Assembly (NCBI GenBank): GCA_029007885.1
Contig: JAQXIR010000139.1
Location: 1 to 47,962, forward strand
DNA: 47,962 bases
Source of the DNA: Lachnospiraceae bacterium
GTDB lineage: Bacteria; Bacillota; Clostridia; Lachnospirales; Lachnospiraceae
Direction: 5' to 3'
A model generated the notes under the pieces. That model worked only from the letters and a program-made list of their open reading frames with translations, did not search any database and was not told the DNA's origin. Positions 18,421 through 26,250 of this stretch are shown one piece after another; the first letter of the stretch is position 1; the number at the start of each line of letters is the position of its first letter. Position numbers and translations under genes: made by a program.

Positions 18421-20634
18421 TTAGTAAGAAGTCATCGGATCAAAATCAAATTGAACCGTAATTTCCTTTTTTTCTCTTTCCGCTTCTTCCTGCTCCATGT
18501 CATCTCTTGCTCTAAACAGAATTTCTTTGTCTTTTTCCTTGATATAAAAAACAAACCGATAATAATCATTAATCCGGCTGATTCCTGCCGGTGCCGGTCC
18601 AATCACATGAAGTCCTCCAAGATTCTCTGTCAGGTCCTGTGCCCGCTTTCTTGTTGCCTCCTCGTCTTTACCGCTGACCATTACAGCCAAAATATGACAA
18701 GCCGGTGGATAAGACGATAATTCACGATATGTCATTTCTTCTTCATAAAAGCCTTCATAATCCTGTTTTGCCGCATAGGTTATACTGTAATGTTTTGGCT
18801 GATATGTCTGAATCACGACTTCTCCCTGCCTGTTTCCTCTGCCTGCACGCCCCGCTGCCTGTGTCAGCAATTGAAAGGTGCGTTCTCCCGCTCGATAGTC
18901 ATTTGCTGCAAGTGACAAGTCCGCTGCAATAATTCCTACCAATGTCACATCCGGGAAATCGTGTCCTTTGACAATCATCTGTGTGCCAACCAGAATGTCG
19001 GCTTCCTTATTGGAAAAAGAAGATAATATCTTCTCATAACTGTCCTTTTTCTTTGTCGTATCCCCATCCATGCGAAGCACTCTGGCAGCCGGAAACAGTT
19101 TTTTCAATTGTTCCTCTATCTGTTCTGTTCCGGCACGAAATGATAACAAGTATTTCGAACCGCATACAGGACACACATCGGGACGTCTGCTCTCATAACC
19201 GCAGTAATGACAAATCAGCTTCCCGTTTTTATGCTCCGAAAGTGACACATCACAGTGTGGACATTTCATAACATGGCCACATGCACGACAGGAAAGAAAG
19301 CCGGCATATCCGCGCCTGTTTAAAAACAACATCGTCTGTTCATTTTTGGCAAGACGGTCGGCAATCAGTTCCTGTAGTTTTCTACTGAAAATAAGACGAT
19401 TCCCTTCTTTTAATTCTTTCCGAAGATCCACGGTATATACATGAGGCAATTGTGATGCCACTGCCCGTTTTGTCAGTTTAAACAGTTTAAACTCTCCGTT
19501 TTTTGCCCGAAAATAGGATTCTACCGATGGTGTGGCCGAGCCCAATACAACACTTGCTCCATGCATTGCGGCAAGTGCCAGTCCCGTTTCCCTGGCATGA
19601 TACTTCGGCACATTTTCACTTTTATACGTATTTTCGTGTTCTTCATCGATTACAATTAATCCAAGATTTGGAAATGGTGTGAAAAGAGCAGAACGAGGAC
19701 CGATGATAACATCAATTTCACCTCTTTTTGCCCGTTCACACTGATCAAACTTCTCTCCCTCGGAAAGGGAAGAATTTAAAATCGACACCCGCTGTCCAAA
19801 ATGATGATAAAACCGCATGACTGTCTGATATGACAATGCGATTTCCGGGATTAGGACAATTGCCTGACGGCCTTTTTCTATTACTTTTTGAATCATCCGG
19901 ATGTATACTTCCGTTTTCCCGCTTCCGGTCACTCCGTGAATTAAGTATGTCTTTCTAATCCCGTTTTCATAATCCCTGCTGAAAGTATCAATAATTACCT
20001 GCTGTTCTTCATTTAACTGCTTATCTTTCTCCTGCACCTTGCCGGCTATAATCGGATTACGAAAATAATTTTCTGATTTTACTGTCACAACCCCTGCTTT
20101 TACAAGACTTGTAATCGTCGAAGACGCAACATGCAGTTTCTGTGTAACAAGCCGGTAATCCAATACCGTTTCCTTGATTAGTTCCCGTAAAAGGCGCTCT
20201 TTGGCACACTGATGCTTCCTAATGCATTCCGTCAGAAAAGATTCCGCATCTTCCTGCGTAAGCAGAAGTTCAATCGTCTTCTTTTCTTTCTGCTGGTATG
20301 TCTTTTTTGCCGGAAGAACTGTTTTTAATGCATGAATCATGGTTGAACCGTACTGCTTTTTCATCCATGCGGCAAGTGCAATCATTTTTCCTTCCACTGC
20401 ATCTTGTTTGATGACAAGCGAATCTATTTGCTTCAGTTTTTCATCCGGCAGGCTGACATGGTCGGTAAGTTCTACGACATAACCGTTAATTAATTTATTG
20501 CCTTTCCCAAACGGGACTTTCACACAACTGCCGATTTTTACTTCTCCTGTAAGTTCTTCCGGAATTTTGTAGGAAAAGGGTCGATCCACGCTTTCATGTG
20601 AAATATCTACTATGACTGCTGCGTACTGCTGCAA
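18421..20634 (-). CDS. priA: Primosomal protein N' (replication restart helicase PriA)
   Basis: 3'-to-5' superfamily 2 helicase loading the replisome at repaired forks. It has a 3'-DNA-binding N-terminal domain, the Walker A GVTGSGKTEVY (~234-244), the DEAH-type box VIDEEHENTYK, and motif III GSATPSVES. Two zinc sites form a cysteine cluster (CRACGHVMKCPHCDVSL, CHYCGYESRRPDVCPVCGSK), and motifs V/VI read GTQMIVKGHDFPDVTL and QAAGRAGRG. The length of 737 residues is normal. Its start overlaps the end of murE by 25 bases. Confidence 0.96.
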   Translation of the reverse strand: MQQYAAVIVDISHESVDRPFSYKIPEELTGEVKIGSCVKVPFGKGNKLINGYVVELTDHVSLPDEKLKQIDSLVIKQDAVEGKMIALAAWMKKQYGSTMIHALKTVLPAKKTYQQKEKKTIELLLTQEDAESFLTECIRKHQCAKERLLRELIKETVLDYRLVTQKLHVASSTITSLVKAGVVTVKSENYFRNPIIAGKVQEKDKQLNEEQQVIIDTFSRDYENGIRKTYLIHGVTGSGKTEVYIRMIQKVIEKGRQAIVLIPEIALSYQTVMRFYHHFGQRVSILNSSLSEGEKFDQCERAKRGEIDVIIGPRSALFTPFPNLGLIVIDEEHENTYKSENVPKYHARETGLALAAMHGASVVLGSATPSVESYFRAKNGEFKLFKLTKRAVASQLPHVYTVDLRKELKEGNRLIFSRKLQELIADRLAKNEQTMLFLNRRGYAGFLSCRACGHVMKCPHCDVSLSEHKNGKLICHYCGYESRRPDVCPVCGSKYLLSFRAGTEQIEEQLKKLFPAARVLRMDGDTTKKKDSYEKILSSFSNKEADILVGTQMIVKGHDFPDVTLVGIIAADLSLAANDYRAGERTFQLLTQAAGRAGRGNRQGEVVIQTYQPKHYSITYAAKQDYEGFYEEEMTYRELSSYPPACHILAVMVSGKDEEATRKRAQDLTENLGGLHVIGPAPAGISRINDYYRFVFYIKEKDKEILFRARDDMEQEEAEREKKEITVQFDFDPMTSY

Positions 20635-22109
20635 TTTGTTTCCTCCAGTTCCCGTAAAATATCGGCGATTAGCACTCTCTCATCCATTGGGTATTTAACC
20701 CCTTTGATTTCCTGATAATCCTCATGTCCTTTTCCCGCAAGAACAATGATATCGCCCGGCTCCCCATGTGTAATTGCATACCGAATTGCTTCTTTTCTAT
20801 CAGGAATCTCAATATATCTGCCGCTTGTTTTCTTCATGCCGACCACAATATCATCAATAATCGCCTGCGGTTCCTCAAATCTCGGATTGTCAGAAGTAAT
20901 AATTGTAAAATCTGCCAGTTTCCCGCTGACTTCTCCCATCTCGTAGCGACGCATTTTAGAACGGTTCCCGCCACATCCGAACAGACACACGAGGCGGTGC
21001 GGTTCATACTCTTTTAGCGTTCCCAAAAGGCTTTCGAGTGCCATGGCATTATGAGCATAATCAATCATCAGGGTAAATTCATCCGAAACTTTTACCAGTT
21101 CAATTCTTCCTTTCACCGATGCATGAAGTAAAGCCTTTTTGATTGCCTCTTCTCCAACACCAAACTGTTCGCAGATGGCAATTGCCGTCAAGGCATTGTA
21201 AACGCTGAATCTTCCCGGCGTGGAAATCTCCACTTCCATGTTTACCTGTCCGCTTACTGTAAAATCAACCCCGATATGTCCTTTTTCATGAACCAGTTCC
21301 ATCCTGCTTGCGCAGTAATCCGCTTCCTTTGAAAATCCGTATGTAAGAAGCTTACAGGTATGACCTTCTGTAACAGTCTTATAATGCTTATCGTCGCAAT
21401 TGACAATTCCGACACGGCACTGTTTGAACAGAAGTCCCTTACATGCCATATATTCTTCAAAACTTGCGTGTTCGTTCGGTCCGATATGATCCGGCTCTAT
21501 ATTCGTAAAAATTCCGTAGTCAAATATAAATCCCTGCGTTCTGTGAAGCATCAGTCCTTGGGAAGAGACTTCCATAACCACCGTATCACATCCGCTTTCT
21601 ACCATTTGCGCAAAATACTGTTGTAACAAAAAGGATTCCGGCGTTGTATTGTTGGCATGAATATGAGTATCCCCGATAATCACTTCAATCGTACCAACAA
21701 GACCAACCTTATGTCCTGCATTCTCTAAAATAGATTTTACCAGATAAGTGGTGGTTGTTTTCCCCTTTGTACCGGTAATTCCGATTACTTTTAATTTCTC
21801 GGCAGGATTTCCAAAATAAGCAGCCGCAATAAACGCCATCGCATATCTTGTATTTTCCACTTTGATAATTGTAATAGCACTGTCCTTCGGAAGAATGACA
21901 TCTTTGCTCACGACAAGACACGACGCACCTTCTTTGTATGCTTCTTCAGCAAAATCATGTCCGTCAAAGTTGACTCCTTCTATGCAGATAAACATACATC
22001 CTTTTGTAATTTTTCTGGAATCGTATACCACCTGCGTAATTTCTACACTGTCTTCTCCTTGCAAACACGTATAAGGAACCTTTTTTAGTAATTCGCTACA
22101 CCGAAACAT
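20610..22109 (-). CDS. murE: UDP-N-acetylmuramoyl-tripeptide synthetase MurE (meso-DAP type)
   Basis: Mur ligase adding the third stem-peptide residue. The N-terminal domain has VYDSRKITKGCMFICIEG, the P-loop reads GTKGKTTTTYL, MEVSSQGLMLHR is in the UDP-MurNAc region, and the C-terminal domain carries GCGGNRSKMRR and TSDNPRFEEP. DNPR is the meso-diaminopimelate recognition motif; lysine-adding enzymes have a different one. The frame is open 66 codons further upstream, but those residues look non-homologous; GGAG six bases before ATG 22109 and the conserved start support the shorter form (499 residues). It is detached from the dcw cluster and heads the priA operon. Confidence 0.95.
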   Translation of the reverse strand: MFRCSELLKKVPYTCLQGEDSVEITQVVYDSRKITKGCMFICIEGVNFDGHDFAEEAYKEGASCLVVSKDVILPKDSAITIIKVENTRYAMAFIAAAYFGNPAEKLKVIGITGTKGKTTTTYLVKSILENAGHKVGLVGTIEVIIGDTHIHANNTTPESFLLQQYFAQMVESGCDTVVMEVSSQGLMLHRTQGFIFDYGIFTNIEPDHIGPNEHASFEEYMACKGLLFKQCRVGIVNCDDKHYKTVTEGHTCKLLTYGFSKEADYCASRMELVHEKGHIGVDFTVSGQVNMEVEISTPGRFSVYNALTAIAICEQFGVGEEAIKKALLHASVKGRIELVKVSDEFTLMIDYAHNAMALESLLGTLKEYEPHRLVCLFGCGGNRSKMRRYEMGEVSGKLADFTIITSDNPRFEEPQAIIDDIVVGMKKTSGRYIEIPDRKEAIRYAITHGEPGDIIVLAGKGHEDYQEIKGVKYPMDERVLIADILRELEETNCSSTQQS

Positions 22110-22173
22110 TTTGTTCTCCATTCTGCCGCAGGATTCTTTTCCTGCTTTGGCGAAACTATAAAACTTCTGTTTC

Positions 22174-22202
22174 ACAATACCACAAAAGAGCGTCTTTTTC
22201 AA
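22174..22202 (-). promoter_or_regulatory. Promoter of the murE-rsgA operon
   Basis: Minus-strand -35 TTGAAA (22202-22197), 17-base spacer, -10 TATTGT (22179-22174) with TGG directly before it (extended -10). The predicted leader to murE is about 58 bases. Confidence 0.7.
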
Positions 22203-22241
22203 CTTACTCCCACCGCGAAAAGCAATCGTACTGTTCAAAAT

Positions 22242-22274
22242 TACAAAGGCCCCGCTTATGCAGCGAGGCCTTTG
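22242..22274 (-). terminator. GC-rich hairpin, probable terminator of the ABC operon
   Basis: Near-perfect inverted repeat: ACAAAGGCC and GGCCTTTGT arms with an inner CGC/GCG extension. It lies about 160 bases after the last gene of the GntR/ABC operon and upstream of the murE promoter. On the minus strand it is followed by only a short mixed U stretch (AATTTTG), so its strength is uncertain. Confidence 0.55.
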
Positions 22275-22433
22275 TTTCTTATGAGGGGGGAGATAGTGAG
22301 TAATCAACTATCTGATTATTACTATATCGGAAAAATGTGTTGAAAGTGTGTATAAATTATAAAACAATTCTAAAACTTCTTAAGCCTTCCTTAAGAAATC
22401 GTGAAGTGCCGTTCATTTTCCCAAATACCTGTG
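22275..22433. other. Gene-free structured stretch between murE leader and ABC operon
   Basis: No convincing gene. At 22291-22323 several short arms can pair in competing ways: AGATAGT with ACTATCT (22307-22313), TAATCA (22301-22306) with TGATTA (22313-22318), and AGTAAT (22299-22304) with ATTACT (22318-22323). On the plus strand GAGGGGGGAG precedes a GTG that opens a frame of only 16 codons. At 22379-22395 two CTTAAG palindromes face each other. On the minus strand this is the 3' untranslated region of the ABC operon. Confidence 0.4.
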
Positions 22434-23099
22434 CTAAATGCTGTCACGATGTGCCAAAATGTACACAGAAATTTCAAAAAATAAGAAAAGAGAAAGAATC
22501 CCCACGACCATTGAAATTGCTGCCAGCGCAGGAAGGGAAACAGATGCTCCCGCTTCTGCCAGTTCTTCTCCCGCAAAGCTTCCCAACGCAAACATCAGCA
22601 GTCCGGGAAGCATACAGATAACTTTCATATTCTGTGCACTTTTACGTACTCCGACCGCATATAGCAATGTATATTCAAATCCTACAATCAGGAGTGAAAT
22701 TCCTGTCATGATAACCGGAAACAATAAAATGAATTGAAAAAACTCATCGGTTATCCCGGCACGATTGCTGTATCGCATGCATTGTACAACTCCAAGAAAT
22801 GCAGAGACCGCAAATGCAATTAACTGATATGCCAGCGCATATAAGAATCTTCCTTTCACCCGGCTTTTTGTGGATGCCGGAAGCAGACACATAAAATGCA
22901 TATTCCTGAAATTTTCCACACCAAACGGTCCCGTTGCAAGCGTCACTGCGCCAAATGACAGATATGCTGCCGTAAAACTAACCATTCCATCGTTGATAAA
23001 CATCAAAACTAATGCCAGTACCAGAAACAGGACAAATGTTTTTCTCTGTGACTTTGTAATACTATAATCGATTTTCATAAATTTTACTGCTTCTTTCAT
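22434..23099 (-). CDS. ABC-2 type transporter permease
   Basis: Integral membrane subunit of the adjacent ABC ATPase. The 221-residue protein has about six hydrophobic segments (roughly residues 20-60, 88-108, 122-150, 162-178, 190-215) and a family-like cytoplasmic stretch FRNMHFMCLLPASTKSRVKGRF, as in the ABC-2 permeases associated with YtrA-type regulators. The substrate is not evident. Its ATG overlaps the TGA of the ATPase gene. Rather than the multi-gene ytr layout, this is a minimal three-gene unit: regulator, ATPase, permease. Confidence 0.8.
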   Translation of the reverse strand: MKEAVKFMKIDYSITKSQRKTFVLFLVLALVLMFINDGMVSFTAAYLSFGAVTLATGPFGVENFRNMHFMCLLPASTKSRVKGRFLYALAYQLIAFAVSAFLGVVQCMRYSNRAGITDEFFQFILLFPVIMTGISLLIVGFEYTLLYAVGVRKSAQNMKVICMLPGLLMFALGSFAGEELAEAGASVSLPALAAISMVVGILSLFLFFEISVYILAHRDSI

Positions 23100-23965
23100 T
23101 GCAAAACCCTTTCCTTTCCCCGTTCCAGAATATAGTGAATGACAATCTGGTCAACACTCGGCTTTTCCAATGTTACATTCCCTGTAAAGTAAACCGCATC
23201 ATCTGCGCGTATCAGGCCTTCCGCCATAACTTCTGTTTTTTTCAGTCCGATTATTTTTGAGGAAAGTTCATCCGTTAAGTCTTCCGGTCCTGTCTTAAGT
23301 AACAGGAAGGAATCCACCATTTCCTCCTTTGATTCACACATTACTTTTTCACCTTCATCAATAAAAAAGATATAGTCGGCTATTTGTTCCAAATCACTCA
23401 GAATATGAGTAGAAAATAGAATACTCCGCTTTCCGTCCGAGATATACTCCTGCATTAACGTAAGAATCTCATCCTTTATCACCGGGTCAAGTCCGTTAGT
23501 CGCTTCATCCAAAATCAGAATCTTTGTGTCTCTCGAAAGAATATCCGCAAACATCAGCCGTACCTGCATACCTTTTGAAAACTGCGATATTTTCTTATTT
23601 TCCGGCAAATCCCATTCTTTCATATATGCTCTGAATTTTTGTTCGTTAAAACTCGGATAAAAATCTCGTAAGGTCCTGATTACTTCTTTTCCCGTAAAGT
23701 CATCCGGGAAAAAGGAAGTGTCCCCGATAAACCCAATCATTTCCTTATACCGAATCGGATCTTCCTGTATTGTGATACCGTCAATTCTGACAGTACCGCT
23801 TGTAGCATGTAATAATCCCGTTATGATATTAAGTGTCGTTGTTTTCCCGGCCCCGTTTTTCCCGACATATCCCATAATGTAACCTGCCGGAAGGGAAAAT
23901 GAAATATCATTCAGGCAAAAATCTTTAAACTTCTTTGTAATTCCTTCTACCTCTAATACATTCAT
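23096..23965 (-). CDS. ABC transporter ATP-binding protein
   Basis: Walker A GKNGAGKTTTL (~residues 35-45), Q-loop region IGFIGDTSFFP, a diverged signature SQFSKGMQVRLM (the usual SGG becomes SKG, as in many export-type ATPases of this group), Walker B ILILDEATNGLDP and the switch histidine in STHIL. A C-terminal extension of about 80 residues follows the NBD. It overlaps both neighbours by four bases (ATGA), giving a tightly coupled operon. Export of a peptide or antibiotic is the common role of GntR(YtrA)-controlled pairs, but the cargo is unknown. Confidence 0.9.
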   Translation of the reverse strand: MNVLEVEGITKKFKDFCLNDISFSLPAGYIMGYVGKNGAGKTTTLNIITGLLHATSGTVRIDGITIQEDPIRYKEMIGFIGDTSFFPDDFTGKEVIRTLRDFYPSFNEQKFRAYMKEWDLPENKKISQFSKGMQVRLMFADILSRDTKILILDEATNGLDPVIKDEILTLMQEYISDGKRSILFSTHILSDLEQIADYIFFIDEGEKVMCESKEEMVDSFLLLKTGPEDLTDELSSKIIGLKKTEVMAEGLIRADDAVYFTGNVTLEKPSVDQIVIHYILERGKERVLQ

Positions 23966-24327
23966 AACAGTTCCTCCATGATGGCTTTCAACTCTTCTTT
24001 TGAAATTCCGGCCGTTTTGGAAAGCTGCACTGCACTTTCCAGATGCTCCTCAATCTTTTTCAAAAAATTTTCCCGCATCATTTTATTATCTTTTGGCAGT
24101 ACAATGCTTCCTTTCCCTTGGACAGACGCAATAAATCCCTCCTGCTCCAAATCACTGTAAGCACGTGTCGTTGTAATGACACTGACTCCCGTTTCTTTTG
24201 CCAGCTGCCGGATACTTGGCAATACGGTTCCCGGCGGAATGCTTCCGTCCAGAATCTGTTCCTTCATCTGTTCCCGTATCTGCGCATATATCGGGAGTTC
24301 CGATTGATTTGATACAATTACTCTCAT
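23962..24327 (-). CDS. GntR family regulator, YtrA subfamily
   Basis: Short GntR repressor of 121 residues: an N-terminal winged helix (IYAQIREQMKEQILDGSIPPGTVLPSIRQLAKETGVSVITTTRAYSDL read as separate helices, ~10-65) with a small C-terminal dimerisation helix pair, as in YtrA rather than the larger ligand-binding GntR types. It is first in the operon with the ABC transporter. A perfect palindrome sits over its own -10 box 39-68 bases upstream, so autorepression is likely. Confidence 0.92.
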   Translation of the reverse strand: MRVIVSNQSELPIYAQIREQMKEQILDGSIPPGTVLPSIRQLAKETGVSVITTTRAYSDLEQEGFIASVQGKGSIVLPKDNKMMRENFLKKIEEHLESAVQLSKTAGISKEELKAIMEELL

Positions 24328-24365
24328 AGTTTCTTATTCCTGTTCGTAATCTGTTAATAAAGTAT

Positions 24366-24395
24366 ATACTGTATATATATCATTATATACAGTAT
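24366..24395. promoter_or_regulatory. Palindromic operator of the GntR regulator
   Basis: Perfect 12-base arms ATACTGTATATA and TATATACAGTAT separated by six bases (24378-24383). It covers the -10 element of the operon promoter, the usual arrangement for YtrA-type repressors. Confidence 0.85.
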
Positions 24396-24409
24396 GAGGA
24401 CTTTGTCAA
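24382..24409 (-). promoter_or_regulatory. Promoter of the GntR/ABC operon
   Basis: Minus-strand consensus -35 TTGACA (24409-24404), 16-base spacer, consensus -10 TATAAT (24387-24382), embedded in the palindromic operator. Confidence 0.85.
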
Positions 24410-24418
24410 TACATTTAT

Positions 24419-24446
24419 TAAAAAAAAGCGTTAATGTCATAACGCT
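24419..24446 (-). terminator. Terminator after recJ
   Basis: Stem AGCGTTA/TAACGCT (24427-24433 with 24440-24446) and, on the minus strand, a run of at least seven T residues. It ends the secDF-recJ transcript. Confidence 0.9.
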
Positions 24447-24454
24447 CTTTTTCA

Positions 24455-26239
24455 CTACTGATATCCCTGTAAAACAAATTGTAAATTTTGTTTTCCTCTG
24501 TATTCATTTATGGATGGATAATAAAGAACATCCATCTTAATTTCCTTTGGATTGTTACTGCCACTGTCACTAAACAAATACTGCAATGCTTCTTTTCCGA
24601 ACTTATCCGATACATAGGTTTCAAAAGCATCCAATCCGCGAAAAAGTAACATTGTGTATTGATGCATATTTTCATCCCGTACCAGAAACTTCGCCATATT
24701 GCCGTTTCCCATTCGCCTTCCCTGCACAAATGAAATTGCTTTTTGGGCAAATACCGGCTTTTCGTTTCCGGTTCCAAACGGCTCAAGTATTGCTAACTGT
24801 TTCACAAATGGCAAGTTTACATAAGACATCGGCATCGGTACATCAATCAGAATCTTTTCTTCAAAATCTTCTTCTGTCAGCGTACAGATTTCATTAATTT
24901 TTTTACGAAAGACTGCAACATTTTCTTCCGGCATGGAAAGTCCGGCTGCCATCTTATGACCACCGTATTTTGTAAAAAGCTCCTTACACTTTGTCATTTC
25001 ATCATAGATATGATAAGAATCGATGGAACGGGCGCTTCCTTTCACACCGTCCTCTCCTTTTGTTAAGACAAAGGTTGGCTTTCCGTATTTTTCGCGAACT
25101 CTGCCGGCAACAATTCCTGCAAGACTCTCATGTATATCCGGTAAATACAATACCAATATCTTGTCTTGCCCATACTCTCCGGATTCTACTTTGGCACACG
25201 CTTCTTCTACTCCCAGTCTCGTCATTTCTTTTCGGCTGTTGTTCAGTTCTTTTAGTTGTACTGCCAGGGTAACTGCTTCTTCAAACGTTTTACTTTTTAA
25301 CAGTTCCAATGCCATCTGCGCAGTATCTAAACGTCCTGTGGCATTCATACACGGGCCAATCACAAATCCCAAATGATAGGCACTCAGATGTTCCGGCATA
25401 ATATCATTTACCTTAATCAATGCCTTTAACCCAAAATTGGCAGAATCTTTCATATAGCGAAGTGCCGTCTTTACCAGTATGCGGTTCTCATCCTTTAATT
25501 CCATCACATCACATACCGTTGCAATCCCCGCTAGTTCCGTTAGCTCCTGTAACGTCGTATGTCTTATTGTTTCGGTAATCCGACATTTTGAGAAAAGAAC
25601 CTCAATCAGTTTCAGTGCTACTACCGCACCGCAGATTGTCTGAAACGGATATGTACAGTCCTCCTGTTTCGGATCAACTACCGCATCTGCTGAGGGAATC
25701 ATGTAACATCGTCTTCCATCCTCTGTCTCTTCATAAGGCACTTCATGATGGTCGGTAACAATGCAAGTAAGTCCTTTTTCTTTTGCATGCAAAATGACAT
25801 TTGCCGCTGCGATACCATTATCACACGTAACAATGGTATCGATTTCCTCTTCTATCGCATCATTTATCAATTGCTCATTCAATCCGTATCCGTCTCTAAT
25901 TCTGTGTGGAATCACAGTGTCTGCCTGTGCTCCCAGAACGAGAAACCCTTTATACAAGATATATGTGGAACAGATACCGTCTACATCATAATCACCGATA
26001 ATACGGATTTTCTTTTTCTGTGCAATTTTTTCACATAAAATATCCGCTGCCTTTTCAAGATCTTTCATCAAACACGGGTTAGGGAGATCCTCAAGCGTCC
26101 CATTTAAATATCTGTCGATTTCAGAATCCGTTATCACATCACGATTGCGAATAATTCTCGCGATAACCGGATCAATATGATATTTTTCCGCCACTGCATG
26201 AAAGTCTGCCTTTTTGGCAGCTATAAACCACTTTGCCAT
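24455..26239 (-). CDS. recJ: Single-stranded-DNA-specific exonuclease RecJ
   Basis: 5'-to-3' ssDNA exonuclease in recombination and mismatch repair. DHH-family motifs appear in order: IIGDYDVDGICSTY, TIVTCDNGI, IVTDHHE, and after GPCMNATGRLDTA the DHHA1 domain with KYGGHKMAAGLSM (~430). A C-terminal OB-like domain follows. The length of 594 residues is normal for Firmicute RecJ. It begins 11 bases after secDF without a strong ribosome binding site, suggesting coupled translation. Confidence 0.95.
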   Translation of the reverse strand: MAKWFIAAKKADFHAVAEKYHIDPVIARIIRNRDVITDSEIDRYLNGTLEDLPNPCLMKDLEKAADILCEKIAQKKKIRIIGDYDVDGICSTYILYKGFLVLGAQADTVIPHRIRDGYGLNEQLINDAIEEEIDTIVTCDNGIAAANVILHAKEKGLTCIVTDHHEVPYEETEDGRRCYMIPSADAVVDPKQEDCTYPFQTICGAVVALKLIEVLFSKCRITETIRHTTLQELTELAGIATVCDVMELKDENRILVKTALRYMKDSANFGLKALIKVNDIMPEHLSAYHLGFVIGPCMNATGRLDTAQMALELLKSKTFEEAVTLAVQLKELNNSRKEMTRLGVEEACAKVESGEYGQDKILVLYLPDIHESLAGIVAGRVREKYGKPTFVLTKGEDGVKGSARSIDSYHIYDEMTKCKELFTKYGGHKMAAGLSMPEENVAVFRKKINEICTLTEEDFEEKILIDVPMPMSYVNLPFVKQLAILEPFGTGNEKPVFAQKAISFVQGRRMGNGNMAKFLVRDENMHQYTMLLFRGLDAFETYVSDKFGKEALQYLFSDSGSNNPKEIKMDVLYYPSINEYRGKQNLQFVLQGYQ

Positions 26240-26250
26240 TCTGTTCTATA

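Noticed and set aside
22110..22173. Riboswitch in the murE leader
   Set aside because: The predicted leader is only about 58 bases with no recognisable aptamer; the larger stems lie upstream of the promoter.
22110..22307. N-terminal extension of MurE by 66 residues
   Set aside because: The extra residues resemble no Mur ligase, span the promoter and terminator hairpin, and the ATG at 22109 has a proper ribosome binding site.
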